A stretch of DNA of 64,000 nt from Tragulus kanchil (lineage: Eukaryota > Chordata > Mammalia > Artiodactyla > Tragulidae), in NCBI GenBank assembly GCA_022376925.1, contig JAIOJX010000004.1, positions 2,418,001-2,482,000 on the forward strand, written 5' to 3'. The translations under genes and the position numbers were made by a program. The notes under the pieces were generated by a model. The model had not been told where the DNA came from. It worked only from the letters and a program-made list of their open reading frames with translations, and ran no database searches. How positions within the stretch are numbered: position 1 is the stretch's first letter; every line of letters begins with the position of its first letter. Positions 21,058-32,960 of this stretch are shown here, piece after piece.

Positions 21058-23009
21058 GAAAAAAACAAGAGAGAACAAACTGAAACAGTAATTGGTATAA
21101 CTAGTTGTACTCTGGTCAAAATAAGCCATCAAGTATATGGGGAAGCCAGCTGGAAAAGCCTGATTCTGGAAGGATCAGGTAGAGAGACAAAGATGAATTG
21201 TTTCATCTTTTTTTACAAAGGAATACTGTACCAACTTGATGTAGGTAAAAGGAAAGCTTTTCTGGAAAACAAATTAAAAATCAGTATATTTCAGAAAAAA
21301 GTCATAAAATTATAAATCATATTTACCTGTTCAGCTATATTAATTCCTGTTGATCTAGATGAAGTTGTTACATTTTCACTAGGTTTAAATTTTCTTACCC
21401 ACTTCAGGAGTATGATCTAAAAGTTATCAGAAACTTACATTTATTAATCATTTTAATGAACCTTTAAGATGTTCATTTTATAAAAGAATCAGAGTAAAAC
21501 AGTGATTGTCTATAAACAACAGGACTTAAAATGGCGAGGTGGAAGATCTGATTTGTTATGAGGTAACTGATAAGAAACTTGGGTATTTCTGTGACATACA
21601 ATGTTTTAAGATAATAACTAGAATTATAATTTAGAAACTTATACTGGGACATATCAGATTTTCAGGAATTCCATGTAAATTTTAAAATATCTATATGAAT
21701 GACATTTACCCATACAAGATAATAATAAGAGTGCTTCTCAAGTAATTTAACACAACAGTCCCCAACCTTTTTGGTAACAGGGGCTGGTTTTGTGAAAGAC
21801 AATTTTTCCATGGACCAGGGGCTAGTTTCAGGATGATTCAAGCACATCACATTTACCATGAAACCAAGTTTTGTTCCCTTTGGCACCAAGAAGGCTTATT
21901 TTCCTAGATCAGGAGAAGATCCTGTTGACAGGCCACTCAACATGATGATTGTTCTGGATTAGGCCCTGTGGATAATCTAAAATTCTCTGGATCACGTGTC
22001 TTACTAGTGAGTTAAGATCCATGAGGTGTTTTCTCTTGTAGCTTCTTCCCATATCTACAGTTGCACTATTATCATTGTTCTATGTAGAGTTATATAATGT
22101 TCAACTGCCTTGAGACATAACAATCTTATAAAACAGACAGGATATAAGCAATATAGCTAGTAACATTAATAAACTAATAGTGCAGCAGAGGTACAAGGTA
22201 TAAATAATTTGAAAAAAACAAGAGAGAACAAACTAAAACAGTAATTGGTATAACTAGTTGTACTCTGGTCAAAATAAGCCATCAAGTATATGGGGAAGCC
22301 AGCTGGAAAAGCCTGATTCTGGAAGGATCAGGTAGAGAGACAAAGATGAATTGTTTCATCTTTTTTTACAAAGGAATACTGTACCAACTTGATGTAGGTA
22401 AAAGGAAAGCTTTTCTGGAAAACAAATTAAAAATCAGTATATTTCAGAAAAAAGTCATAAAATTATAAATCATATTTACCTGTTCAGCTATATTAATTCC
22501 TGTTGATCTAGATGAAGTTGTTACATTTTCACTAGGTTTAAATTTTCTTACCCACTTCAGGAGTATGATCTAAAAGTTATCAGAAACTTACATTTATTAA
22601 TCATTTTAATGAACCTTTAAGATGTTCATTTTATAAAAGAATCAGAGTAAAACAGTGATTGTCTATAAACAACAGGACTTAAAATGGCGAGGTGGAAGAT
22701 CTGATTTGTTATGAGGTAACTGATAAGAAACTTGGGTATTTCTGTGACATACAATGTTTTAAGATAATAACTAGAATTATAATTTAGAAACTTATACTGG
22801 GACATATCAGATTTTCAGGAATTCCATGTAAATTTTAAAATATCTATATGAATGACATTTACCCATACAAGATAATAATAAGAGTGCTTCTCAAGTAATT
22901 TAACACAACAGTCCCCAACCTTTTTGGTAACAGGGGCTGGTTTTGTGAAAGACAATTTTTCCATGGACCAGGGGGCTAGTTTCAGGATGATTCAAGCACA
23001 TCACATTTA
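20724..23009 (+). repeat. Direct duplication 8 (20724-21855 / 21877-23009)
   Basis: Offset 1153-1154 bp. The start of the second copy has homopolymer-type insertions (GTTTTGTTCCCTTTGGC versus GTTTTGTCCCTTGGC) next to about 20 bp of junction sequence. Together with duplication 7 it makes three copies of about 330 bp. Confidence 0.92.
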
Positions 23010-23091
23010 TTGTGTACTTTATTTCTAATCTAATGCTGCTGCTGACCTGACAGGAGGTACCCGTCCACTGCCCAGAGGTTGGGGACCCCTG
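22909..23091. mobile_element. Non-autonomous hAT-like DNA transposon
   Basis: About 183 bp with inverted termini: CAGTCCCCAACCT at the left and AGGTTGGGGACCCCTG at the right, inverse complements apart from a three-base gap. Interior TTTTTGGTAACAGGGGCTGG and GACAATTTTTCCATGGACC is a common mammalian DNA-transposon signature. An incomplete copy at 21756-21855 comes from duplication 8. Confidence 0.7.
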
Positions 23092-23554
23092 ATTTATTAA
23101 TAACATAACAAATGAGCTTAATTAGTTTAATGTTTCTCTCTGAGATCCCTCAGAATTTCTTTGGAGCATCCCAGAGTTAGCTGGGGGTCAAAATAACTTC
23201 AGTTAGAATTTGTTATTTGGAAAGTTTGTCAAAAATATCAACAAAGTTTCAAAACCCTTGGCCAAATAGGATCATAGGTCACTGTGAAACAGTACTTACT
23301 CACTTAACCAAAGTGACAAAAGATTTCAAAGACAATTACAGTTTTCCAGATTTTACTATTAGAAGCAGGCTGGTGCAAGTCTGGGTTTGGTTCCTCTCTC
23401 TGTTAAGAGAAGAAAGTTTTTTTAGAATACTGCTTTTGACAGTCTATGTGAGATTCTGTAGGTGATCTGTATTTGTTTTTGAAATCGTCTGTCCTTTCTC
23501 AGTATTTTATAATAACCTTTATGGAAAATGAATCTGAAAAAGAATGTATGTATA

Positions 23555-23650
23555 TATAACTGCATCATTTAACTGTACACTGAAACTAACACAGCATAGT
23601 AAATCGCCTATACTCCAATAGGAAAGAAATTTTAATTTAAAAATAGGAAA
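23555..23650 (+). mobile_element. L1 3'-end fragment
   Basis: AACTGTACACTGAAACTAAC and CGCCTATACTCCAATAGG match the ending of mammalian L1 3'UTRs. Confidence 0.6.
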
Positions 23651-24240
23651 AAATCAAGTTTTAAGTTACCAAAAATCTGTAGAAACTATTTTAAATTGAT
23701 ACACCCAAAGCATAAGTACTCCTAAAGGGTTCAGTTGAAAATTCTAATCTCATTTACCTTTATAACTTGCGAAAATATCGTCATAGCAGGTTTTTTGCTA
23801 ATAAACTCTGCAACAGAAATAACATGGATTTTTTGACTTTTGGTAAATCTTAGTACAATAAAATATGTATCTGTCTTGATTAAACCAGTAAGCTTAAGTT
23901 AGCTTTAACACCAGATATTTATCAAATTGTTTCCTGGATAAACCTGAAATTCATTCTGGACAGTTTCATTTATGGCTAGAAGTATTTAATTTCTAAGCAC
24001 TTACTTTTAAGTCAGTTAAAAGTAGAGTTCTTTTATAAATTTAATTTTGACAGTATTTTCTGGAGATAGAGACATCTCATATGTGTAATGATATATACAG
24101 GTATATAAATAAACATAGCTAGAGATGTCATAGCTTCACCTTAAAAACTTAGTTATGAATCAGGTATTACAGTATAAACATATCTGTTTGTAAATAACAG
24201 TTGGGGTAAGTTAAATTTGCTTGCCCATGTAACAACAGCC

Positions 24241-26473
24241 TGTTCTTTGTGGAAAAGACTTAATATCATTTAGACAGCAGACCAGGGTTTTTTGAGAATT
24301 AAAAGCAACTGTCTTTGTTCTGCAAGTCTCTAAAAATCAGAAACGTTAAAATACAGCCCCCCCAGTCTGGGTCTGAGCTTAATTAGCTCAATGAGGTAAA
24401 ACCTAAAACCAAAGGGAAACAATAAAGGAAAAAAGTCCTCTCAAATTTCTTTAAAGGCTCCCTCACCCAAAATCTAATTCACAGCCTCTTTAAGAAGGGT
24501 AAATACAGTACCTTCTAGATGGCAAGAACCAAGTACTCAAAACACAGACACAGACAAAAAGTACCTATGAAAATCAGGTAGAATATTTACATCTCAAAGA
24601 TACAGCGAGAGAAATGCATGTTCTCCCTAGAAGGGCTTTTGTTTCTTTAAGGTCAGAATTCTGAAAAGATGTTTTATTAAGCCGGCTTTCTCTGTACACA
24701 ATAGAAGAGCCCATCTTAGTCATTTTCAGGGCAAGAGTTCCTTTAATTCTTCATGAAGTAGGTACTTCTAAATGTAAATTTTGTACATGTGGAAATCTGA
24801 CTGGAGTCTTGGTTAGAGGCTGGCAATCCATCGATCCTTATTCTTTTTGTTTTGAAAGCTTTGTTAAAATCACTAGTGATGAGTGGGTGGTGAGCTACTG
24901 TGCCCGTGTGAGTTTAACTCCCTAGATTTTAGCCTGGAATCCTGTTAGCCCTCTTAGGTCTTGGTTTCTCCCGTCAGTCGCCTGAGACCACTGTGGGTGC
25001 TTGGATTATGGAGTGGCCAGCTCTTATGCATGTCCCTGGCAAACACGTTTTTAATTGAAAAGAGTGTATTTCCTTATGGGTACAGCAACACGGTATGAGG
25101 ACTTGCCTTTATCACCCCACAGGCTTCTCAGTTTCCTGAGAAAGCCGCAGCCAGCCAGGAGGTGATGTTCCTTCTGAGCTGAAAGCTTTCATGAGGTATC
25201 TTCACTTTTATTTTGATAAACTGTATATAGTAGCCAATTCAAGGGAAAACGACAGGCCAGTCTTCTACCTAATTACCATCTGAGGATAACCCAGGTAGCT
25301 CTTCTTGAAACTAAGTTTCAAGGATAACCTACTTCTCTTCCAAGTTTCAACACCACTGTTCTTTGTGGAAAAGACTTAATATCATTTAGACAGCAGACCA
25401 GGGTTTTTTGAGAATTAAAAGCAACTGTCTTTGTTCTGCAAGTCTCTAAAAATCAGAAACGTTAAAATACAGCCCCCCCAGTCTGGGTCTGAGCTTAATT
25501 AGCTCAATGAGGTAAAACCTAAAACCAAAGGGAAACAATAAAGGAAAAAAGTCCTCTCAAATTTCTTTAAAGGCTCCCTCACCCAAAATCTAATTCACAG
25601 CCTCTTTAAGAAGGGTAAATACAGTACCTTCTAGATGGCAAGAACCAAGTACTCAAAACACAGACACAGACAAAAAGTACCTATGAAAATCAGGTAGAAT
25701 ATTTACATCTCAAAGATACAGCGAGAGAAATGCATGTTCTCCCTAGAAGGGCTTTTGTTTCTTTAAGGTCAGAATTCTGAAAAGATGTTTTATTAAGCCG
25801 GCTTTCTCTGTACACAATAGAAGAGCCCATCTTAGTCATTTTCAGGGCAAGAGTTCCTTTAATTCTTCATGAAGTAGGTACTTCTAAATGTAAATTTTGT
25901 ACATGTGGAAATCTGACTGGAGTCTTGGTTAGAGGCTGGCAATCCATCGATCTTATTCTTTTTGTTTTGAAAGCTTTGTTAAAATCACTAGTGATGAGTG
26001 GGTGGTGAGCTACTGTGCCCGTGTGAGTTTAACTCCCTAGATTTTAGCCTGGAATCCTGTTAGCCCTCTTAGGTCTTGGTTTCTCCCGTCAGTCGCCTGA
26101 GACCACTGTGGGTGCTTGGATTATGGAGTGGCCAGCTCTTATGCATGTCCCTGGCAAACACGTTTTTAATTGAAAAGAGTGTATTTCCCTATGGGTACAG
26201 CAACACGGTATGAGGACTTGCCTTTATCACCCCACAGGCTTCTCAGTTTCCTGAGAAAGCCGCAGCCAGCCAGGAGGTGATGTTCCTTCTGAGCTGAAAG
26301 CTTTCATGAGGTATCTTCACTTTTATTTTGATAAACTGTATATAGTAGCCAATTCAAGGGAAAACGACAGGCCAGTCTTCTACCTAATTACCATCTGAGG
26401 ATAACCCAGGTAGCTCTTCTTGAAACTAAGTTTCAAGGATAACCTACTTCTCTTCCAGTGAGGATTTCAACAC
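24241..26473 (+). repeat. Direct duplication 9 (24241-25358 / 25358-26473)
   Basis: Offset 1115-1117 bp, copies abut at about 25358. The end of copy one lacks GTGAGGAT relative to copy two just before the join. Other differences: GATCCTTATT/GATCTTATT and TTCCTTATG/TTCCCTATG. Confidence 0.92.
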
Positions 26474-26660
26474 CACTGAGTAAAACTTAAGGTCATCTGC
26501 CATTGACAGGAGATCAGAGAATCCAGAGAGACTGACCCAAATTCATCTGGACTCTGAGGAGGTAGACAGGCCCAAGAATCCTCTGCTGGTGCCTAGGCTC
26601 TGGATCCTTTAGAGTTCAAGCAAAGGAAAAAAGTCTGTTCTGTGTACCTTTGTGATCACC

Positions 26661-27060
26661 AAAACTGTTGACTGAAAAAATATATATACAACCAAAAAGT
26701 TGAGAATTGTGTTTTATTCAGCAGACACACTAAGAACCTAAGCTTGAGAGAGAGCCTCTCAGATAGCACTGAGGCTCAGCTCTGAAGAGGTAAGAGAGAA
26801 AAACAGTCAAACATCAAAAGAATCTAATTAAGGAAGAAACAAACATCTTGAGTTAATGAATTTAGCCCTTTTCTAGGTAGGAGAAGATGCCAGAGTCTGG
26901 GCTCACTGAAATCCTACGTTTGACACACATCTTAACTATCCAGGGCCGTATCATCCCGAATCCCCTCAGGGTGCACCCCTGGGGGTGGCTGCAGAGGCTG
27001 CTGGTTTGATGGCTGCAACAGCCTCTGTTTATTGATATAGCAGGTGACATTCTTTTCTCC
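26661..27060 (-). mobile_element. LTR-like repeat, partner of 19116-19700
   Basis: Colinear with the earlier LTR-like repeat in the same orientation, with a gap of about 20 bp near 26948. The minus strand contains CAATAAACAGAGGC. If both are LTRs of one element it is a minus-strand provirus about 8 kb long as assembled, very old given the divergence. Confidence 0.42.
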
Positions 27061-27061
27061 C

Positions 27062-27640
27062 AGACCCATCAATTCCAGTCCTGTGTATGTACCCAGAAGA
27101 ACTGAAAACTGGTACACAAATAACACACGTGTAGGTTCATGGCAGTACTGTGCACAGAGTCAAAACTTGGAAGCAGCAAAAATGTTCATCACCTCACAAA
27201 CGAATAAGCTGAATGTGGCATATCCATATGACAGAATATCAGCTAACATAGGAATGAAGTGCTGATACATGGCACATTGTATTTGAACCTTGAAAACACT
27301 GTGCTCAGTGGAAGAAGCCAGATACAGAAGCCCAAATACTGTATGATTCCATTTACATGGAATATCCAGAAAAGGTAAATCCACAAAGACAGAACACAGA
27401 CTGGTGATTATCAAGGCCTAGAAGGAAAGGGGAGTGATCATTTAATGGGAAGAGGACCTTTGAGGGTGATAAAACTGCTGTGGAACTACGTGGAGGTTGA
27501 GGCTGCACAATATCAGCAGTGTGCTAAATGTCACCATGTTGTATGTTCACTTTTGGTTAATTTTGGTTAATGGTTGTATGTTCACTAATGGTTAATTTTA
27601 TGTTATATGACTTTTACTCCAATAAAAATATCTTTAAAAA
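27062..27640 (+). mobile_element. Old L1 3' end
   Basis: CAGAAGAACTGAAAACTGGT, ATATCCATATGACAGAATA, TACTGTATGATTCCATTTAC and the ending TTTTACTCCAATAAAAATAT are standard L1M-type 3' sequences. A 14-bp stretch around 27552-27600 is repeated locally. Confidence 0.72.
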
Positions 27641-27971
27641 AATGGGTACCAGCAACTCCAACAGCCCCAGAAAGGCTCTCACTGGCCTGGCTAGAGCCAT
27701 CTGCTCATCGCTGAACCAGTCACTCTGGCCAGGGTTAATGCTATTGCTGGCCAGGCCTGATTTCTGTGCCCACCATCAGAGCCCCACTGTGGCCACAGAA
27801 TGAAACCTCCCCAAAGGAAAAGATGGGTGCTGCAGAGAAAGCGGGACACTGGGAAGGCAAAAATTGCCAGAGATTCACTCTAGAGTTTGGTCCCTTGGCC
27901 TTTCCCAAGGCTGTTCCTGTCCGTGTTCTTCGCTTCCTTCTAACTTCATCTTGCTCCTCCCCCACCCCCAG

Positions 27972-28119
27972 CTCCAGAGTGGAATCGGCCGACTAATTCT
28001 GAAGGAAGAGATGAAGGCCAGGTCCAGTTCCTACACGGACCCCTGGACCCCACCCCGGAGCTCCACCAGCAGTCGGGAGGCCCTGCACACAGCTGGCTAC
28101 GATGTGTCTCTAAATGGCG
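27972..28119 (+). CDS. ABLIM3: ABLIM3 exon h (first copy)
   Basis: A 148-bp exon, phase 0 to 1, starting LQSGIGRLILKEEMKARSSS and ending AGYDVSLNG plus one base. Acceptor CACCCCCAG, donor GTAAGC at 28120. GIGRLILKEEMKARS is one of the best conserved linker blocks across abLIM proteins and dematin. Because its length is not a multiple of three, using both copies would shift the frame. Confidence 0.94.
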
Positions 28120-28584
28120 GTAAGCCCTGCCCTGGAGCCTGCTGGGGGGCGGAGCACTTTCTTCCCCATCAGTTCTTCCATAAGTGAATCTAACCTCCCA
28201 CAGCTTCACCAGAGTCTAGAATACAGACTAAAGACCATGCTCTGTCCTGAGGAGTCACTTCTGTTTCTTTGGGTCATCTGAGGTTGTGACTTCCAGTCAG
28301 GCTCCATGTTAAGAAAAACTCCTCTAACAATCTAAGGAGAAAAGGGGTTGACTCTTGAAGTAGTGAGCCTGCCACCACTGGAGGTGTACAAGCAGAGACT
28401 TGGTTCAAGCATTCTGCCCGGAGAGTCTCTCACTGTAAGCTCCTCCCTCTTTCTGGACCCACCCATAGTCTGCCTGCCTCTTCTCTTACTTACCTTTGTG
28501 GGATTCAGTCCTGCCAGGAAATCCTATCTCAGGTCAACATCTGATGGATAAACAAAAGGTACCAGCTATTCTAATCCAGCGTGC

Positions 28585-28722
28585 TAGGCATCTGAAGATA
28601 CATTATCAGCCTAAATCCTCACAAAAACCCTTGATGTAGAGGGATTATTATCACCCACTTTATAGATGAGAGACCTCTTGCCCAAAGTCAGAAAGCCAAT
28701 GTGACTGAGCCGGGATCAGACC
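28585..28722 (-). mobile_element. MIR SINE
   Basis: CACCCACTTTATAGATGAGA and CCCAAAGTCAGAAAGCCA are MIR landmarks. Repeated to 29821. Confidence 0.6.
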
Positions 28723-29072
28723 ACTGAAGGGCCGGATAAAAAATGGGTACCAGCAACTCCAACAGCCCCAGAAAGGCTCTCACTGGCCTGGCTAGAGCCA
28801 TCTGCTCATCGCTGAACCAGTCACTCTGGCCAGGGTTAATGCTATTGCTGGCCAGGCCTGATTTCTGTGCCCACCATCAGAGCCCCACTGTGGCCACAGA
28901 ATGAAACCTCCCCAAAGGAAAAGATGGGTGCTGCAGAGAAAGCGGGACACTGGGAAGGCAAAAATTGCCAGAGATTCACTCTAGAGTTTGGTCCCTTGGC
29001 CTTTCCCAAGGCTGTTCCTGTCCGTGTTCTTCGCTTCCTTCTAACTTCATCTTGCTCCTCCCCCACCCCCAG

Positions 29073-29220
29073 CTCCAGAGTGGAATCGGCCGACTAATTC
29101 TGAAGGAAGAGATGAAGGCCAGGTCCAGTTCCTACACGGACCCCTGGACCCCACCCCGGAGCTCCACCAGCAGTCGGGAGGCCCTGCACACAGCTGGCTA
29201 CGATGTGTCTCTAAATGGCG
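29073..29220 (+). CDS. ABLIM3: ABLIM3 exon h (second copy)
   Basis: Same 148 bp displaced by 1101 bp, with the same splice signals. The intron just downstream differs from the first copy by a two-base change in a G run (GGGGGGCGG versus GGGGCGG), the type of indel expected from sequencing or haplotype difference. The right flank continues to exon i, so this copy has the intact 3' context. Confidence 0.93.
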
Positions 29221-29924
29221 GTAAGCCCTGCCCTGGAGCCTGCTGGGGCGGAGCACTTTCTTCCCCATCAGTTCTTCCATAAGTGAATCTAACCTCCCAC
29301 AGCTTCACCAGAGTCTAGAATACAGACTAAAGACCATGCTCTGTCCTGAGGAGTCACTTCTGTTTCTTTGGGTCATCTGAGGTTGTGACTTCCAGTCAGG
29401 CTCCATGTTAAGAAAAACTCCTCTAACAATCTAAGGAGAAAAGGGGTTGACTCTTGAAGTAGTGAGCCTGCCACCACTGAAGGTGTACAAGCAGAGACTT
29501 GGTTCAAGCATTCTGCCCGGAGAGTCTCTCACTGTAAGCTCCTCCCTCTTTCTGGACCCACCCATAGTCTGCCTGCCTCTTCTCTTACTTACCTTTGTGG
29601 GATTCAGTCCTGCCAGGAAATCCTATCTCAGGTCAACATCTGATGGATAAACAAAAGGTACCAGCTATTCTAATCCAGCGTGCTAGGCATCTGAAGATAC
29701 ATTATCAGCCTAAATCCTCACAAAAACCCTTGATGTAGAGGGATTATTATCACCCACTTTATAGATGAGAGACCTCTTGCCCAAAGTCAGAAAGCCAATG
29801 TGACTGAGCCGGGATCAGACCCAGCATAGAGTGACTCAAGGGCCTAAGCTTTCCCCTCTTTACTCTGCTGCACCTGACTCCAGGTGAGCTCGACGAGGAC
29901 AGTGGTAGTGATGACGATCAAGCC

Positions 29925-30045
29925 AGTTTTACTGAGGGTTTGCATCTGTCACGCACCGTGCTAATATCACTATACTGTGCCCTGTATCTTTCACAGTGAC
30001 CCTATAAAGGAGACACTGGCCTCCCTATTTTGCAGATAAGCGTGG
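29925..30045 (+). mobile_element. MIR-like fragment
   Basis: CCTCCCTATTTTGCAGATAAGC preceded by a TTTCACAGTGACCCTAT block, in the MIR pattern. Confidence 0.5.
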
Positions 30046-30427
30046 TTTACTCTCTGAAGTTGAAGTTGGGTATCTTTTAATGGCAGAATTGGGGTAAACT
30101 GATGAGCTGTTTCCCTGTCTGACCACTGAGGGGCACTGTTTTCAACCCCGTGGCTCTGGACTCTACATTCTATAAGCGCTGCTCAAAGTTCAGCTCGGTT
30201 TAATGGCATCTGTGCAACAAATATCACAGAGCACCCACACCGCCCAGGCGCTGGGCCACAAGCAGGGTGGAGAGGGAGGACAGGGTGCACGCGCATCTAT
30301 TAGACACTGACCAGCAGGGAAGGAGCTGAAGGACACCCATTCTCCCCACCAGCCAGGGTGGCCCAGGAATGGGAGCCATTTCTGTCTGTCTAGATGAACA
30401 CTGACCTCTGGCTTTTCTCTCTTGCAG

Positions 30428-30457
30428 CCCCTCGATCCCACTACCTGGCTGACAGCG
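30428..30457 (+). CDS. ABLIM3: ABLIM3 exon i, 30 bp
   Basis: Thirty bases, phase 1 to 1, encoding APRSHYLADS (the Ala codon is split with exon h) plus one base. Acceptor CTCTTGCAG at 30427, donor GTACGT at 30458. Human ABLIM3 as I recall it reads SPRSHYLADS here, so Ala versus Ser is a possible lineage difference. Located between NG of exon h and DPLISK of exon j. Confidence 0.88.
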
Positions 30458-31018
30458 GTACGTTCTGCCTGCCTACCTTCAGCCTGTCATGTTCCGTGAG
30501 GGCCAGAGCCGAGTCCACTGCAGGCCCCTCTGAGCTGGGATGGGCACACAGCATGGATGTCCCAGCACAGTTCCCTGCTGACACAGTCCACCCCGTGTGT
30601 CTGTCACATGGAGGGCCTTAATCTTGGGTTCTGGAACCAGTGGTGTCATGCCCAGAGAGACAGAAAGAGTACACACCTCTTCCACCTACGTGGGAGCCGG
30701 CCTGAGTTTTGAGCTCGACTCCAGTTCCAGGGCCTTTGTCCAGAGCCACCCTGTGGCCAGGACCCATGGGTCCATCAGTGGAGTGTAACTGGACAGTTAA
30801 GGCCAGAAGACTCAGAGTAGGTACTTCAGGTGGGCCTAGAGTCCTGCCAGGGTGAGGATCCCCTGAGCTGGTCGCCTGTAAGCCTGGAGAGCCGTGGAAG
30901 GAGCTGGTGGCCCATCTATCCCCCTTCCCATGAAGGTGGGGAGTAACACTGGCCAGATGACCTCAGGGAGAGGAAAGCCTGGCTTGAGGCTTCTGGTAAT
31001 TGTCTTGGCTCCTTTCAG

Positions 31019-31077
31019 ATCCCCTCATCTCCAAATCTGCCTCCCTGCCTGCCTACAGGAGAAACGGGCTACACAGG
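31019..31077 (+). CDS. ABLIM3: ABLIM3 exon j (first copy)
   Basis: A 59-bp exon, phase 1 to 0, encoding the rest of an Asp codon and PLISKSASLPAYRRNGLHR. Acceptor CCTTTCAG at 31018, donor GTGAGT at 31078. KSASLPAYRRNG is a recognisable abLIM and dematin linker motif. Length mod 3 is 2, so a second copy in the mRNA would break the frame. Confidence 0.92.
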
Positions 31078-31234
31078 GTGAGTAAGAGAGGCCGTGCTGG
31101 GGACATTATCCCCGGGCAGCTCACGCTTCCTGCACCCACGCCTGGATGATGACTTCTGGGTGAAGCCTGGACAGAGCCTTTGGGGCTAGGGTGCACTGAG
31201 AGAAGAGCCCCATGGGAGGGCTGGGAGCACCTGG

Positions 31235-31420
31235 TACTTATGGCACAGTTACTCCACGCTGAGCACTTTACAAGCACTGATTCATTATAACCCTCTGAGG
31301 TTGTTACTGTTATTAGTAACCCTGTTTTGTGGATGAAGAAATGGAGGTTCAGACCATGCAGTGACCCTCTTGAGCTCTCATTCCTCTAAGTGCTGAGCCA
31401 GGATTTGAGCTCAGGCCAGC
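31235..31420 (+). mobile_element. MIR SINE
   Basis: TGAGCACTTTACAAGCACTG, TTTTGTGGATGAAGAAATGG and GCCAGGATTTGAGCTCAGG. Repeated at 32304-32489. Confidence 0.7.
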
Positions 31421-32087
31421 TGCCTCCACCCCCACCACCCACCCCCCCAGCCCAGACCTCACACTCACCTGACTGATTCACCTGCTGTGGCTTGCAGCCT
31501 TCTGGATTCTTAGACGTCCTACAGCATAAAACCTTCATGGAAGCTGTGAGTTGGTTTAAGGGCTGAAAGGGAATGAAAGATGTCTTATTGGCAAAAGGAG
31601 AAGCTCTGTGACTAGAAAGGTGATGGGGAGGGAAGGGACACCTACCTAGTGGCAGGCACTGTTCCAGGTGCTGGGGGTCGTGCAGTGAACACATCTGCTG
31701 CTTCTGAGGAGGCCTCATCCCAGCCAGGGAGAAACCCAAGCTGTCAGTGCCTGTGGGACTTGAGTCCGCAGTCAAGTACACCTGGAGGCAGAAAGAGGCA
31801 GTCAGAGATGGGTGATGTAAACACAGGCCTGAGTGCAGGGAGGAGCCTCACCTGTCCAAGCCCAGCAAGAGCCACCCTCCAGAGGTGAGGTACTTCAGGT
31901 GGGCCTAGAGTCCTGCCAGGGTGAGGATCCCCTGAGCTGGTCGCCTGTAAGCCTGGAGAGCCGTGGAAGGAGCTGGTGGCCCATCTATCCCCCTTCCCAT
32001 GAAGGTGGGGAGTAACACTGGCCAGATGACCTCAGGGAGAGGAAAGCCTGGCTTGAGGCTTCTGGTAATTGTCTTGGCTCCTTTCAG

Positions 32088-32146
32088 ATCCCCTCATCTC
32101 CAAATCTGCCTCCCTGCCTGCCTACAGGAGAAACGGGCTACACAGG
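32088..32146 (+). CDS. ABLIM3: ABLIM3 exon j (second copy)
   Basis: Identical copy 1069 bp downstream with the same acceptor and donor. The two units abut at about 31889 sharing only four bases. Downstream context continues uninterrupted to exon k. Treated as an assembly duplicate of one exon. Confidence 0.91.
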
Positions 32147-32960
32147 GTGAGTAAGAGAGGCCGTGCTGGGGACATTATCCCCGGGCAGCTCACGCTTCCT
32201 GCACCCACGCCTGGATGATGACTTCTGGGTGAAGCCTGGACAGAGCCTTTGGGGCTAGGGTGCACTGAGAGAAGAGCCCCATGGGAGGGCTGGGAGCACC
32301 TGGTACTTATGGCACAGTTACTCCACGCTGAGCACTTTACAAGCACTGATTCATTATAACCCTCTGAGGTTGTTACTGTTATTAGTAACCCTGTTTTGTG
32401 GATGAAGAAATGGAGGTTCAGACCATGCAGTGACCCTCTTGAGCTCTCATTCCTCTAAGTGCTGAGCCAGGATTTGAGCTCAGGCCAGCTGCCTCCACCC
32501 CCACCACCCACCCCCCCAGCCCAGACCTCACACTCACCTGACTGATTCACCTGCTGTGGCTTGCAGCCTTCTGGATTCTTAGACGTCCTACAGCATAAAA
32601 CCTTCATGGAAGCTGTGAGTTGGTTTAAGGGCTGAAAGGGAATGAAAGATGTCTTATTGGCAAAAGGAGAAGCTCTGTGACTAGAAAGGTGATGGGGAGG
32701 GAAGGGACACCTACCTAGTGGCAGGCACTGTTCCAGGTGCTGGGGGTCGTGCAGTGAACACATCTGCTGCTTCTGAGGAGGCCTCATCCCAGCCAGGGAG
32801 AAACCCAAGCTGTCAGTGCCTGTGGGACTTGAGTCCGCAGTCAAGTACACCTGGAGGCAGAAAGAGGCAGTCAGAGATGGGTGATGTAAACACAGGCCTG
32901 AGTGCAGGGAGGAGCCTCACCTGTCCAAGCCCAGCAAGAGCCACCCCTCCAGAGGTGAGG

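Larger units (their letters stand above)
23092..26660. other. ABLIM3: AT-rich intronic DNA, largely unassigned
   Basis: After 23465 no open frame of 60 codons exists on either strand until 26862. A short L1 3' end is at about 23555-23650. The rest may be a decayed retroviral interior between the two LTR-like repeats, but no protein motif supports this. Duplication 9 lies inside. Confidence 0.45.
27641..29821 (+). repeat. ABLIM3: Direct duplication 10 (27641-28722 / 28742-29821)
   Basis: Offset 1101 falling to 1099 bp, 19 bp of filler (28723-28741). Carries exon h. Difference GGAGGTG/GAAGGTG near 28380/29479. Confidence 0.92.
30820..32960 (+). repeat. ABLIM3: Direct duplication 11 (30820-31890 / 31889-32960)
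   Basis: Offset 1069-1070 bp with no filler. The copies share AGGT at the join. Only a C-run difference (CACCCTCC/CACCCCTCC) was seen. Carries exon j. Confidence 0.92.
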
